Origin: Aquiflexum balticum DSM 16537
GTDB taxonomy: Bacteria > Bacteroidota > Bacteroidia > Cytophagales > Cyclobacteriaceae
DNA length: 64,000 bases
NCBI RefSeq assembly: GCF_900176595.1
Contig: NZ_LT838813.1
Span: forward strand, 3,552,001 to 3,616,000
Direction: 5' to 3'
Position 1 is the first letter of the stretch; each line of letters begins with the position of its first letter. This document shows, piece by piece, positions 34,884-45,065 of this stretch. A model generated the notes under the pieces. It ran no database searches. It was not told the origin of the DNA and saw only the letters and a program-made list of their open reading frames with translations. Made by a program: the position numbers and the translations under genes.

Positions 34884-36095
34884 ATGAAAAACCTGATTAA
34901 ATCCATTTACCTTCTGAATATTCTGGTAGGGATTATATTCTCCCCAAACCTTTTTGCCCAAGAACAATTCAACTATGATGAATCCAAAGTTCCTGATTTG
35001 GTTTTGCCTGATCCTTTTGTCAGTGCCAAAGGTGAAATTATAAAAACTGTGGATGAATGGGAAAGCATCAGGAGACCGGAATTGATTCGGCTATTTGCTG
35101 AAAATGTCTATGGTGGTATTCCGAGGGATTTTGATGAGATACATTTCAATGTTTCGACAGATTCCGATCATCTTTACAAAGAGGTGGCAATGAAAAAAAA
35201 TGTGACAATCAGAGTTACCAGAAACGGAAAAGCTCAGGCCATAAAATTGTTTGTCTTTTTACCTCTTGAAGGAAAAGGGCCTCATCCGGTGTTTCTTTTG
35301 ATCAGCCATAGAAATGTGCAAGCCTTACTTGATGATAAAGAAGATCGGTTTTTTCCAATAGCACAAATTGTGGAAAAGGGATATGCAGCGGCAATTTTTG
35401 ATGTGGTGGATGTTTCGCCTGATGACAAAGAAAGATTTACAAATGGAATATTGGAGTCACTTTATCCTGAGGAATTGAAAAATTCCGGAGGAATGCGTGG
35501 CTTGGCAGCTTGGGCTTGGGGAGCTATGCGGGCAATGGATTATTTTGAAAGTGAAAATGCTATTGATCATAAAAGGGCTGCGATAGTCGGCCATTCAAGG
35601 GGCGGCAAAGCAGCTTTATGGGCCGGGGCCAATGACAAAAGATGGGCAGTGGTCATTTCCAATGAATCCGGTTGCGGGGGTGCGGCATTATCACGAAGGA
35701 GATTCGGCGAAACGGTGAAGCGCATCAATACCAGTTTTCCCTATTGGTTTAACGATAATTTCAAGGCCTACAATGATAATGAAGATGCCTTGCCAATTGA
35801 CCAACATCTTTTGGCAGCCTGTATTGCCCCAAGGTCTATTTACATTGCCTCAGCCATAGAAGACCAATGGGCCGATCCAAAAGGAGAGTTCTTGTCACTA
35901 AAATTGGGTTCGAGAGTCTATTCTGAAATCTATGGAATCAAGGTTGATCTTCCGGAAATTTTTGAAAATCACCAAAGGACTATCCATACAAAATCAGTAG
36001 GCTACCACCTCCGTGAAGGCAAACACAATCTGACGCTTTATGATTGGGAAAGGTTTATGGATTTTGTGGAAAAGGAGTTTTTATTGGCACGCTGA
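34884..36095 (+). CDS. CE15-type glucuronoyl esterase
   Basis: A 403-residue exported alpha/beta hydrolase that should cleave ester bonds between 4-O-methyl-glucuronic acid on xylan and lignin alcohols, or similar uronate esters. The signal peptide is at residues 1-26. The nucleophile Ser238 lies in AAIVGHSRGGKAALWAGA, and ISNESGCGGAALSRRRFGE (Glu261) is the block typical of bacterial CE15 enzymes. A C-terminal His is in LREGKHNLTLYDWERF. The ATG at 34884 is chosen for the signal peptide; a longer frame starts at 34839. It fits the glycan-degrading theme of the neighbours, though no xylanase is present here. Confidence 0.88.
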   Translation: MKNLIKSIYLLNILVGIIFSPNLFAQEQFNYDESKVPDLVLPDPFVSAKGEIIKTVDEWESIRRPELIRLFAENVYGGIPRDFDEIHFNVSTDSDHLYKEVAMKKNVTIRVTRNGKAQAIKLFVFLPLEGKGPHPVFLLISHRNVQALLDDKEDRFFPIAQIVEKGYAAAIFDVVDVSPDDKERFTNGILESLYPEELKNSGGMRGLAAWAWGAMRAMDYFESENAIDHKRAAIVGHSRGGKAALWAGANDKRWAVVISNESGCGGAALSRRRFGETVKRINTSFPYWFNDNFKAYNDNEDALPIDQHLLAACIAPRSIYIASAIEDQWADPKGEFLSLKLGSRVYSEIYGIKVDLPEIFENHQRTIHTKSVGYHLREGKHNLTLYDWERFMDFVEKEFLLAR

Positions 36096-36167
36096 TGACA
36101 CTGATTTAACAGATTTTCACTGATTTTTTTATCTGCGTGGATCAGTCCAATCAGCTTCATCAGCGTT
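36089..36167. repeat. Inverted repeat of the AACGCTGATGAAGCTGATT family
   Basis: ACGCTGATGACACTGATTT (36089-36107) and AATCAGCTTCATCAGCGTT (36149-36167) form a near-perfect inverted repeat between the convergent esterase and dehydrogenase genes. The left arm overlaps the esterase stop codon. The same sequence recurs at 56314-56332. It could serve as a bidirectional terminator. Confidence 0.65.
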
Positions 36168-36194
36168 CTATTAAAGTCCCAATATCCCAAAAAC

Positions 36195-39100
36195 TCAATC
36201 CACCCTTTTCATCGTCCTCAAATACCCCATCAAATCCACGATTTCTTTTTCGGTGAGGTTTTCGAACAAGCCCGGGGGCATCATGGAAACTTCGGTGACA
36301 TCCTTGGACTGTATGCTGGATTTGTTGATGATGACGGGTTCTTGGCCTACTACCCGGAGTGTAATCTGCCTTTGATTTTCTCCGATAACATTTCCGGAAT
36401 AAGTCCTGCCATCGCGGGTATTGATCACGACCATCTTATAGTCATCCTGGATTTCGGCACTGGGTTCTATCACGTTGAGCAAGATATACTCCACATCCGA
36501 ACGATTGGAACCCGTCAGGTCAGGTCCCATTTCGCCGCCTTCCCCGAACATCTTGTGACAACTGCCGCATACTTGGTTAAAGACCATTTTTCCCGATTTG
36601 ATATTTGCCGTGGCTAATGCCGATGGTTGGAGAATTTTCCTGTACTTATCATAAGCAGCTTGGTCATTGGGCACCTGTTCAATAGGACCCCAAACCTCTA
36701 TAAATCCACTTCCGACTACCCGGAGCAATTGCCTCGCAACACTGACAGGGACTTCAGCTTTGGTTATTCTTTTATCCTTGATTTCCCGGGTGAGCATATT
36801 GCCATATCTCGATCGGGAGGAAAGGGTCTGCATGGCAACCTGTTTTTCTTCAGCGTCAAAGGTCGGATACTTCTCTATCAATAACCTCCCCAAATTCTCA
36901 TTGTCAAAAGCGGCAATGGAACGAATGGCGTCTTTCCTCATAGCAGGTTCCTCGATCAATCCCGGCAATTCTGCAATCAGGCCTGTCCTTTGTTGTGCGG
37001 CAAGTGTCTGCAGTGCTTTTTGTCTTTGGTCGAGAGGTTGCTTTTTATCTTTGAGGATCGCAAATGCCCGTTGGGTAGCTTCCGTATCTCCAAAGAGACT
37101 TGAAATTTCCAAGGCAAGCGCGGCCTTCTGCCCACCTGATTTCTGCATTTTCTCTGCCACTATCTTCCAATTCGACGGGATTTTCAGGTCAGTCCTGCCT
37201 TCCATACCGCTCAACATACCCGACATCAGCAGTTCTGTATTCGGTCCACCTTTACCGATAAATGCGACCAATTTTTCGATTTCATCCCCATCCACTGCTC
37301 TCCGAGCAATATTTTGTGTGACAAAAGGAATTTTTGATTGCGTGGAAAGTTCCAGGAAATTATCAGGGTTTTCAGTGATCAGAGATTCAATTCCGTACCA
37401 GATGATTTTAGGCAGGTTATGGTCATTGGCATCTTCGGAATGGTGAAGCAGGTTGGAGGCAATCAATAACCTGTCTTTAGAGGGAATTCTTTGCAGTGCC
37501 GTGGCAAGGTATAACCTGACTACAGGAGAAGTATCCTCATCTGCCATTTTCCTGAATTTAGCCAAAGCTGTAGAAGAGGGGTTAAGGTCTTCACAATGCA
37601 ATTGTATGGCCCAAGCCCTGATATGAGGGTCTTTATCCGACAGCGCATTGAGCAATTCATTTTCATTAAACCCTCCAATCAAATGCAAAGACCACATGGC
37701 CCTTAACCTCCAATCCGGATTTTTGTCATTTTGGTAGATTGTCTTTAGTCCTTTAATAGAGTTTTCTTCCAAATCTCCCTTGACAGCCCTTTTATGTAAA
37801 ATACCTCTTGCCCTTCTCGCGTGCCAATCACTTTTATTGGTCTGAAGGGAAATCAACTGTTTGTCCGACATTTTATTCAGATCAGCATACCTTCCTTCAA
37901 AATCGAGGGCCAATGATTTTTCGGGCATGATTCTGAAAATCCTTCCTGTTTCCTCATTCAGGACTTCCTGGCCGCAGATATCCGCATCATGCCAATCCAG
38001 CACATATAATCCCCCATCCGGCCCGATTTCCATACTGAAACCTACCCATTGGGCATTGTTGGCCAACAAAAAATCATCGCCATGCTTCCCTTGATAGCCT
38101 GAACCTTTTGGAATTAGAATATCTGAAAGTACTGCATGTTCATGGATATTGGCCATGAAAATCCTGCCTTGTTCTTCTTCAGGAAATGCATCCGATTGAT
38201 AGACCCTTGCGCCGCCATGGGCAGAACGGTGGCTGTGGTCAGTAATGGTCTTGATATCTTCATACACATAAGGATTGAAATGCTGTCCACCTTGACGGTG
38301 GTAAATTCCTCCCGGAATCACATGCCAAAGGTGGGGGATGACACAGGCAGTCATCAGGAGTTGGCCTTTAGCATCGTAATCTATCCCCCAAGGATTGCTG
38401 AAACCATGGGCCACCACTTCAAACCTTTCCTTGACAGGGTGGTAGCGCCAAACACCTCCATTAATATCCACACCATCCTTATCCAATAAATCCTCTGGAA
38501 AAGGGTCTTTGTGGAAATAGAGTTTGGCATCACCGTTCGGTTTTCTGATTTTGGAAGGCGTCGCAAATCCCTGTAACCCATAAAGCCAACCATCCGGACC
38601 CCAATGCAGGCTGTTCAGGGTTTCATGCCTGTCACGGATACCCCAACCGGTGAGCAAAATCTCAATATCTTCCAAATCCGCTTTGTCATCCTGGTTTTTG
38701 TCAGGGACAAAAAGAAGGTTCGGCGGTGCACCCACGTAAAGTCCATCAAAACCAACAGCAATCGCTGCAGGAAATGCCAGACCTTCCATAAAAACCTTTT
38801 TGCTGTCAGCAACTCCATCGCCATTGGTATCCTCCAAAATCAAAATCCTGCTGTCCCCTGAATTGGAAAATCCATGGCCTCTTGACTCATAATCTTTGTT
38901 TTCCGCAATCCAAAGCCTTCCCCGGTCGTCCCAACAAAATGCCATAGGCTGCGTCATCATCGGTTCGGAAGCCCATACGTTGACCTGATAGCCGGGTTTG
39001 ATGGTCATCGCTTCCACTGCTTCCTGTGGGTTTAAAAATTTCGCATCCCTGCCTTCTCTCTGGGCAAGTCCCCAAAGTTCGGTGGTGTTGTACATCCCCT

Positions 39101-40037
39101 TTCTTCCGGAAAATTCTCCCCAAGCCTCTGTCAATTTGATGTCATTGACTTCCCCGGTATACACCATCAGCTGGAGTTTGATGGTTTCAGATTTCCCTTT
39201 TTCTATCATCCAATCCCCGTCTTTGGTAAAAGCTGGTCCCAAACCCAATTGCCCATCTACCCGCCATTTGTTGGGATATCCCCTGTTTTCGGGATGGTCA
39301 AAAACTGCAATGTTGGCAAAGTCATCACGTCCATCAACCTGCATGCCGACATTGGCCCACATGGATGGTTGTCCTTCAGCATTTTCGTTTTTCTGACGGG
39401 CAGCATTTACTATCTCTCCTTTGATTCCCTCTTTCCAGGGCATTCTGATAAATAAGCTCCCATAGTCGTATTTGCCTATAGTGATCGCTTCAATCGCTTC
39501 TCCTTTCCATTCCAAATCCAAAAAGTATTTTCCACCCTCCTCCCTCATAGACCAATTTTGGGTTTCGAGCATAATGGGTTCGCCCTTCTCGTCCAGTAAT
39601 TGATAAACTGTCTGCCATTTTACTTCATCGCCTTCTGTCTCTATCACATTCAGGGCAACCTTTTTCCAAAAATCTTCCTGAGGGTTATGAAAATAATCCC
39701 GACCATTGACCCTTGTCAATCCCCAATACAGACCAGTCTGATGTTTGTGGTGTCCCGGACTGTATTCCGTCAAAACACCTTTGCCATCGGGTGCTATAAT
39801 CGGATGAATGTATGGCCTGAAACCCTCCTTGGCATTCTGTACCAAAATGGGTTCATTTTCTCCCTTTCTATGAATGGAAATGGTCCCCTCACTTTCATTA
39901 TGAATCAGGGACAAAAAAGTAGGTCCCTGTATTTGAATTTCATTTTCTGAGACCCCTGATTGCTTTCCTGAACAGCAAAAAAGTAAAAATAGGATACCTG
40001 AAAGTAATAAGCGGGTAAGGAGGTTTGACTGATTCAT
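36195..40037 (-). CDS. DUF6807 - membrane-bound dehydrogenase - HEAT - cytochrome c fusion
   Basis: A 1280-residue envelope lipoprotein (lipobox LFLLFCCSGKQS). Domains in order: DUF6807/PmoA-like (about 35-320, GHHKHQTGLYWGLTRVNGRD); a TIGR02604-type beta-propeller dehydrogenase (about 340-720, YQVNVWASEPMMTQPMAFCW and GRLWIAENKDYESRGHGF, with HRSAHGGARVY); HEAT-like helical repeats (about 740-1110); and a C-terminal c-type cytochrome with CGSCH (1157-1161) and a likely axial Met near 1253 (MMPPGLF). It may oxidise a sugar or other organic substrate and pass electrons to heme. These domains often occur separately in PVC and Bacteroidota; the full fusion with DUF6807 is less usual. It converges on the esterase gene. 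Confidence 0.85.
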   Translation of the reverse strand: MNQSNLLTRLLLSGILFLLFCCSGKQSGVSENEIQIQGPTFLSLIHNESEGTISIHRKGENEPILVQNAKEGFRPYIHPIIAPDGKGVLTEYSPGHHKHQTGLYWGLTRVNGRDYFHNPQEDFWKKVALNVIETEGDEVKWQTVYQLLDEKGEPIMLETQNWSMREEGGKYFLDLEWKGEAIEAITIGKYDYGSLFIRMPWKEGIKGEIVNAARQKNENAEGQPSMWANVGMQVDGRDDFANIAVFDHPENRGYPNKWRVDGQLGLGPAFTKDGDWMIEKGKSETIKLQLMVYTGEVNDIKLTEAWGEFSGRKGMYNTTELWGLAQREGRDAKFLNPQEAVEAMTIKPGYQVNVWASEPMMTQPMAFCWDDRGRLWIAENKDYESRGHGFSNSGDSRILILEDTNGDGVADSKKVFMEGLAFPAAIAVGFDGLYVGAPPNLLFVPDKNQDDKADLEDIEILLTGWGIRDRHETLNSLHWGPDGWLYGLQGFATPSKIRKPNGDAKLYFHKDPFPEDLLDKDGVDINGGVWRYHPVKERFEVVAHGFSNPWGIDYDAKGQLLMTACVIPHLWHVIPGGIYHRQGGQHFNPYVYEDIKTITDHSHRSAHGGARVYQSDAFPEEEQGRIFMANIHEHAVLSDILIPKGSGYQGKHGDDFLLANNAQWVGFSMEIGPDGGLYVLDWHDADICGQEVLNEETGRIFRIMPEKSLALDFEGRYADLNKMSDKQLISLQTNKSDWHARRARGILHKRAVKGDLEENSIKGLKTIYQNDKNPDWRLRAMWSLHLIGGFNENELLNALSDKDPHIRAWAIQLHCEDLNPSSTALAKFRKMADEDTSPVVRLYLATALQRIPSKDRLLIASNLLHHSEDANDHNLPKIIWYGIESLITENPDNFLELSTQSKIPFVTQNIARRAVDGDEIEKLVAFIGKGGPNTELLMSGMLSGMEGRTDLKIPSNWKIVAEKMQKSGGQKAALALEISSLFGDTEATQRAFAILKDKKQPLDQRQKALQTLAAQQRTGLIAELPGLIEEPAMRKDAIRSIAAFDNENLGRLLIEKYPTFDAEEKQVAMQTLSSRSRYGNMLTREIKDKRITKAEVPVSVARQLLRVVGSGFIEVWGPIEQVPNDQAAYDKYRKILQPSALATANIKSGKMVFNQVCGSCHKMFGEGGEMGPDLTGSNRSDVEYILLNVIEPSAEIQDDYKMVVINTRDGRTYSGNVIGENQRQITLRVVGQEPVIINKSSIQSKDVTEVSMMPPGLFENLTEKEIVDLMGYLRTMKRVD

Positions 40038-40191
40038 TTTGGGGATGTTTCTTGGGTGGAGAGAATCTTGATTTCAGGTTAATCCATTAATTAATTTCAT
40101 TATGATTTGAATTTAACGAAACCATGAAATTAATTTCTAGCATGGTCGAATTTTATAAAAAAAAGTCTTTCAATTTCTATTATAATCGAAA

Positions 40192-40225
40192 TTTGATTAA
40201 TTCAGGTATCAAATATTTAATTTTG
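40192..40225 (+). promoter_or_regulatory. Candidate Bacteroidota-type promoter of the PLP enzyme gene
   Basis: TTTG at 40192-40195 and TAATTTTG at 40218-40225 match the -33 and -7 elements of Bacteroidota promoters (TTTG and TAnnTTTG), with a 22-bp spacer, slightly longer than the usual 19-21. Confidence 0.4.
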
Positions 40226-40281
40226 CCGATTGATATGCATACAGTAGTTTGCAGTCCTATAACCGACCAACCCAAATTAAA

Positions 40282-41436
40282 GTGAAAAACCAGAAAGAAC
40301 TTTTCCAACTTCCGGAGGATATCCACTACTTGAATGGTGCTTATATGTCGCCTTTGCTCCGCAGTGTCGAAGAAGCGGGTATAGCCGCCTTGATCAAAAA
40401 AAGGAATCCAACCCAGATTTTACCTACAGATTTTTTTTCTGAGGCAGAAAAACTGCGGGAAAATTTCGGAAAATTGGTCAATTGCCCAGCTGAACAAGTT
40501 GCTATTATCCCTTCAGCCTCCTATGGGTTGACTTCAGCCATTAATAATCTTCCAAAAGACAATGGTTCTACAGCTTTGGTGGTTTCTGAGGAGTTTCCAA
40601 GTGGATATTACGCCATTGAGAAATGGTGTCAGGATAATGATAAGCAATTAAAAGTCATCAAAGCCCCGGAATCAATGATTTCCCGTGGGCAGGAATGGAA
40701 CGGGCAAATTATAGAGCATATCAATGATGAGACGGCAGTTGTATTGATGTCTTCTGTTCATTGGACGGATGGTACGATGTATGACCTGAAAGCAATCGGT
40801 GAAAAATGTAAAGCTCATAAAGCACTGTTTATTATTGACGGTACCCAATCTGTAGGTGCCTTGCCAGTAGATGTGGCTTCCTTTCAGATTGACGCATTGG
40901 TTTGTGCCGGATATAAATGGCTCATGGGGCCTTATTCCATAGGATTGGCTTATTATTCCAGGTTTTTCAATGATGGTACGCCCCTAGAGGAATCTTGGAT
41001 GACCCGTAGCAATGCCCAAAATTTTTCATCATTGACCAATTATGTAGATGATTATGTAGCAGGGGCAGGAAGGTATAATGTGGGAGAATTCAGCAATTTC
41101 ACCCTATTGCCCATGTTGAATGTAGCCATTGAACAGATACTGAAATGGGATCCGGCCAAAATTCAATCTTATTGCGATCAGTTATCTCAACCTTTGATCA
41201 AGTTTTTAAAAGCCAATGGGTTTTGGGTTGAGGAAGATCAATATAGGGCAAAGCACCTTTTTGGTATTTTATTACCAGCGCATTTAGACCAAAAAGTTTT
41301 GTTGCATAAATTACAGGAGAGGAAAATCTTTGTTTCGACTAGGGGCAAGGCAATTAGAATTTCCCTTCATCTTTACAATACCAAAGAGGATATTGATGCG
41401 ATTATTGAAGTTTTGGATACTTTGCTGAAAAATTAA
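40282..41436 (+). CDS. PLP-dependent class V aminotransferase-fold enzyme
   Basis: A 384-residue fold-type I PLP enzyme related to cysteine desulfurases and kynureninases. Visible motifs are ASYGLTSAINNLP near the cofactor phosphate site, SSVHWTDGTMYDL, then LFIIDGTQSVGALPVDVASF with the PLP-binding Asp, and VCAGYKWLMGPYSIGLAYYS with the Schiff-base Lys (codon at 40915). The reaction is unknown. The GTG at 40282 is a plausible start; a TTG at 40249 in the same frame would add 11 residues. It is divergent from the large dehydrogenase gene. Confidence 0.82.
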   Translation: MKNQKELFQLPEDIHYLNGAYMSPLLRSVEEAGIAALIKKRNPTQILPTDFFSEAEKLRENFGKLVNCPAEQVAIIPSASYGLTSAINNLPKDNGSTALVVSEEFPSGYYAIEKWCQDNDKQLKVIKAPESMISRGQEWNGQIIEHINDETAVVLMSSVHWTDGTMYDLKAIGEKCKAHKALFIIDGTQSVGALPVDVASFQIDALVCAGYKWLMGPYSIGLAYYSRFFNDGTPLEESWMTRSNAQNFSSLTNYVDDYVAGAGRYNVGEFSNFTLLPMLNVAIEQILKWDPAKIQSYCDQLSQPLIKFLKANGFWVEEDQYRAKHLFGILLPAHLDQKVLLHKLQERKIFVSTRGKAIRISLHLYNTKEDIDAIIEVLDTLLKN

Positions 41437-41748
41437 AAAGAAATAAGTTACCTAATCTCACTTTGTCAGTTTAAAATCCAAATTGGGGAATAGCATACCG
41501 ATTTAATAACCTTTCAGATTCTAGGAAAGGAAGACCGGTTAAAATATATTGATTTTACTGTCCCTTTAGGGACCAAATATTGGTAGAAAGAGTTTGAATA
41601 TGAAAGGCTTTCGTGCCTTTAGGTACGAAATAAATATTGTGCCTGCCTACCTGACAGGCCAAAAGGTACAAATACCCTTCTATAGATAATTTAATTTTAC
41701 CCATATGATGATATATCCCTTAGTAAAATAAAAAGTAATTTGAAGCTT
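41437..41748. repeat. Intergenic region with decayed GGGACCAAATATTGGTAGAAA-type repeat
   Basis: Around 41563-41590 and 41608-41640 are two variants of an interspersed repeat: CCCTTTAGGGACCAAATATT, then GTGCCTTTAGGTACGAAATA, each with a small palindrome. A further palindrome, GCCTGCCTACCTGACAGGC, is at about 41642-41661. No gene is supported. Confidence 0.55.
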
Positions 41749-42180
41749 ATGAAATTCACCATTCCCTACTTTCTCATTTTGCTGCTTGTTCTTTCATGCA
41801 ACGCCAAAAACCAAGAGCAAACCGATCAGGTTGGACCGGAAAACCAAGATGGGTTTATCAAAACCATTGATGCCGTTACTTTCAAAAACTTGATGGAATC
41901 CGGAAAGGGAATTGTACTAGATGTCAGGACAAAAGAAGAGGTCGCACAAGGAGTTATCCCTGAAACACAAATCATTGATATTTATGACCCTGCTTTTTCT
42001 GAGAAAATTAAATCATTACCCAAGGAAAAAGAGATTTACGTTTATTGCACTTCAGGAGTAAGGAGTATGATGGCTGCCAAAATTCTGCAAAGCAATGGAT
42101 TTGATAGGGTTTACAATTTGAGGGGTGGAATTATTGAATGGCAGACCAATAGATTTCCCATCGATAGACCTGTTAGGTAG
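41749..42180 (+). CDS. Rhodanese-domain lipoprotein
   Basis: A 143-residue envelope lipoprotein (lipobox LLVLSCNAKN). Residues about 45-140 form one rhodanese domain: VLDVRTKEEVAQGVI, then the active-site loop VYCTSGVRSMMAA with Cys100, then NLRGGIIEWQ. It is a candidate sulfurtransferase in the periplasm, though the donor and acceptor are unknown. The ATG at 41749 gives a correct signal peptide. It may be part of a sulfur-handling theme together with the sulfatases, but that is speculative. Confidence 0.9.
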   Translation: MKFTIPYFLILLLVLSCNAKNQEQTDQVGPENQDGFIKTIDAVTFKNLMESGKGIVLDVRTKEEVAQGVIPETQIIDIYDPAFSEKIKSLPKEKEIYVYCTSGVRSMMAAKILQSNGFDRVYNLRGGIIEWQTNRFPIDRPVR

Positions 42181-42308
42181 TTGCCTCTTTTTTTTCAAAA
42201 AAAACTGTTTTACGAGGTTTTTCTCTTTAGATAGCCACCTAAATAAATCCTTGCTTTAAATCCGATCAAATTTTTGTAGCTTTTTAACCTCAATCAAAAC
42301 CAACCAAC

Positions 42309-45065
42309 ATGAGGAAAATATATTATTTGATGGCAATGCTGATGCTATTGGTATGCACTGAACTTACAGCCCAGCAAATTGACCAAGCTTACAACCAAAA
42401 AATAAGGGAATTCACCACAGACGAGCGCTTTTTGCCCAAGTCATTATTGGATGTAGTAGACCATCCTACCATCCCTTCACCGCTTAAACATTTTGGTCAT
42501 ATCATCGGGGCGGAAGGACATGTCCACCGTTCCTCTGAAATATATGGCTACTACCAAAAACTTGCCCAAACTTCTCCCATGGTCCATATGCAGGAAATGG
42601 GAAAAACAGAAGAAGGCCGGCCTTTTTATGTGGTGGTGATTGCAAATGAGGAAACCATGGCCAAATTGGATCATTACAAAGACCAATTGGCAAAATTGTC
42701 GGACTCAAGAAAAACAAACCCAGAACAAGCTGAGAGGATTATTTTGGACAGCAAGCCAGTGTATTATGTATCAGGTGGCATGCATGCTACTGAAATGGGT
42801 TCCCCGGAAATGCTGATGGAACTGGCCTATAGATTGGCAACATCCTCAGCACCTGATATCAAGCAAATAACGGACAATATCATTACAGTCATCAATCCGA
42901 TTATGGAACCTGATGGCCTGGACAAGCAGGTAGATTGGTATTACCGATATACCAAAGGAAGGGAGTTTATAGATGATGGCTTTCCCCGTTCACCACCGTA
43001 TTGGGCGAAGTACGTTTTTCATGACAATAACCGAGATGGATTGCAGGTTTCACAGGAAATCACCAAATCCATATTCAAGGGATTTTTCGAGTTTCACCCC
43101 ACAGTGATGCTTGACCTGCATGAGTCAGTTCCCTTGCTGTACATATCCACTGGCACAGGCCCATACAATGATTATGTGGATCCGATTACCCAAAGTGAGT
43201 GGCAGGTGATGGGCAACCATGATGTGGCTGCAGTCGCTTCAGAAGGAATGCCGGGTGCATTTACCTGGGCATTCTATGATGGTTGGTGGCCAGGATATGG
43301 AATCTGGGTAGCCAACAACCACAATTCCAATGGACGATTTTATGAAACTTATGGCAATTCCGGTGCGGATACTTATTTGCGTGATCTGTCCACTGCAAGA
43401 TATGCCGGAGACTTGGCGACCTCCAAAGAATGGTACAGACCTGACCCGGCAACACCTCTTGTCAATTGGTCTTTTAGAAACAACATCAACTATACCCAAG
43501 TTGGGGTGATAGCCTCACTTTCCTATGCTGCCAACAATGCCAAATTGTTGTTGACCAATTATTACAAAAAAGGATATAACAGTGTTGAAAAGGGTAAGAA
43601 AGAGGGACCCAAGGCCTTTACGATTGCTAAAAACCAAAAAGATCCAGTTATGGCTGCTTATCTGGCAGGGCAATTATTGGTACAGGGGATTGAAGTCCAT
43701 GAATCAGAGGAGCATTATGTGGTTTTGACAGAACAGCCTTACAGAAATCTGTTGGTTTCCCTGATGACCGCGCAGGATTATCCCAAAGACGCCAAATTCC
43801 CACCCTATGATGCCATTGCATGGACTTTGCCTTACCTGTATGGTGTGGAGGTAGAAGCAAAGGACAGCATTCATTTTGAAGTATCTTCTTTGAAAATGCT
43901 CACTGAGGCACCAAAATATTCCGGTAAGGTTTCAGGAGATGGAGGGACCTATATTTTACCCTATCATGCCCAGAATACAGTTTTACCGGCCTTATATTGG
44001 CTGAAGTCTCAGAATAAAAATGCTGAGATATCATTGTTGTCCAAGCAGACAATTGTGGGAAGTGACACCCTTTTTCCGGGTTCTTTGGTTTTGAAAAAAA
44101 TCAATAAAAACCAAGCCAGTTCATTTGCCTCTGAATTTGGCTTGGACTTAAAAGGCACTTCCGCTACTATTCAAGAATCCGATCAGCAAACAGTCTCCCT
44201 TCCCAAGGTGGCCATTTACCACACTTGGTACAATACGCAGGATGAAGGTTGGTCAAGGTATACTTTTGACCAGAGAAAAATACCCTATACTTCCATCGAC
44301 AAAGATGTGCTGAAAGCCGGGAATCTTAAATCCAAATTTGATGTGATCATCCTCCCACGGACTAGGGGTAATCTGAAGAATTTTGTCAATGGAGTCGATA
44401 AAAAATTCGGTCCAATGCCATTTACCAAAACAGCAGAATTCCAATCCCACGGAATGCCTGCTTCTACAAATGATATGACCGGTGGGCCCGGTTATTTGGG
44501 CATGGATAATCTGAGAAAGTTTGTGGAAGAAGGCGGTCTTTTGATCAGTTTTGACAATACCAGCAGTATTGTTGCCGAGTCTGGACTTACCCCTGAATTG
44601 TCTCCTGTCAGTGCTGGAAGTTTATTCCATCCTGGTTCAATCATCCGTGCCAAAGCCAGAAAATCAGGTCATCCGGTATTGTATGGATTCCCAGAGGAAT
44701 TTACCCTTTTCCGCGGGAATGGTCCACTATTACAGACCAATAAATACAATAGAAACTTGATGTTGGTACAATATGGAAGCAAACCGCTGAAAGATGAGGT
44801 TCCTTATGAGGGTCACATTATGGGAATGCCTGAAAAAGCAAAAGTGGACAAAGAAGAGAAAAAAGAGGAAAAGGCTAAACCTTATGTGGTATCCGGTATG
44901 GTCCGAAACGAACAGGAGATTGTTGGTCATGGGGCCGTCTTCAATGTGCCCGTTGGAAAAGGAAATGTACTTGCCTTCACCTTTGATCCCCTTCACCGCT
45001 ATCTCAACCATCATGATGCCCCTATGGTATGGAATGCGATTATCAATTGGGATAGGTTGAGGTGA
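42309..45065 (+). CDS. M14-family zinc carboxypeptidase, exported
   Basis: A 918-residue exported metallopeptidase. The signal peptide is at residues 1-22. The catalytic domain (about 75-380) has the zinc motif GGMHATEMGSPE (His159, Glu162), a later INPIMEPDGLDKQVDWY block, and VMLDLHESVPLLY with a third zinc His. The C-terminal half (about 520-918) has beta-rich and class-I-glutamine-amidotransferase-like parts seen in large Bacteroidota M14 proteins. A lysine/glutamate run (EEKKEEKAKP, about 855-864) is an exposed linker. Substrate is unknown; peptidoglycan or peptide turnover is possible. Confidence 0.88.
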   Translation: MRKIYYLMAMLMLLVCTELTAQQIDQAYNQKIREFTTDERFLPKSLLDVVDHPTIPSPLKHFGHIIGAEGHVHRSSEIYGYYQKLAQTSPMVHMQEMGKTEEGRPFYVVVIANEETMAKLDHYKDQLAKLSDSRKTNPEQAERIILDSKPVYYVSGGMHATEMGSPEMLMELAYRLATSSAPDIKQITDNIITVINPIMEPDGLDKQVDWYYRYTKGREFIDDGFPRSPPYWAKYVFHDNNRDGLQVSQEITKSIFKGFFEFHPTVMLDLHESVPLLYISTGTGPYNDYVDPITQSEWQVMGNHDVAAVASEGMPGAFTWAFYDGWWPGYGIWVANNHNSNGRFYETYGNSGADTYLRDLSTARYAGDLATSKEWYRPDPATPLVNWSFRNNINYTQVGVIASLSYAANNAKLLLTNYYKKGYNSVEKGKKEGPKAFTIAKNQKDPVMAAYLAGQLLVQGIEVHESEEHYVVLTEQPYRNLLVSLMTAQDYPKDAKFPPYDAIAWTLPYLYGVEVEAKDSIHFEVSSLKMLTEAPKYSGKVSGDGGTYILPYHAQNTVLPALYWLKSQNKNAEISLLSKQTIVGSDTLFPGSLVLKKINKNQASSFASEFGLDLKGTSATIQESDQQTVSLPKVAIYHTWYNTQDEGWSRYTFDQRKIPYTSIDKDVLKAGNLKSKFDVIILPRTRGNLKNFVNGVDKKFGPMPFTKTAEFQSHGMPASTNDMTGGPGYLGMDNLRKFVEEGGLLISFDNTSSIVAESGLTPELSPVSAGSLFHPGSIIRAKARKSGHPVLYGFPEEFTLFRGNGPLLQTNKYNRNLMLVQYGSKPLKDEVPYEGHIMGMPEKAKVDKEEKKEEKAKPYVVSGMVRNEQEIVGHGAVFNVPVGKGNVLAFTFDPLHRYLNHHDAPMVWNAIINWDRLR

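Noticed and set aside
36667-37446. 259-aa plus-strand frame inside the large dehydrogenase gene
   Set aside because: Antisense shadow of the HEAT region; serine/leucine-rich translation with no domain, and the minus-strand gene is well supported.
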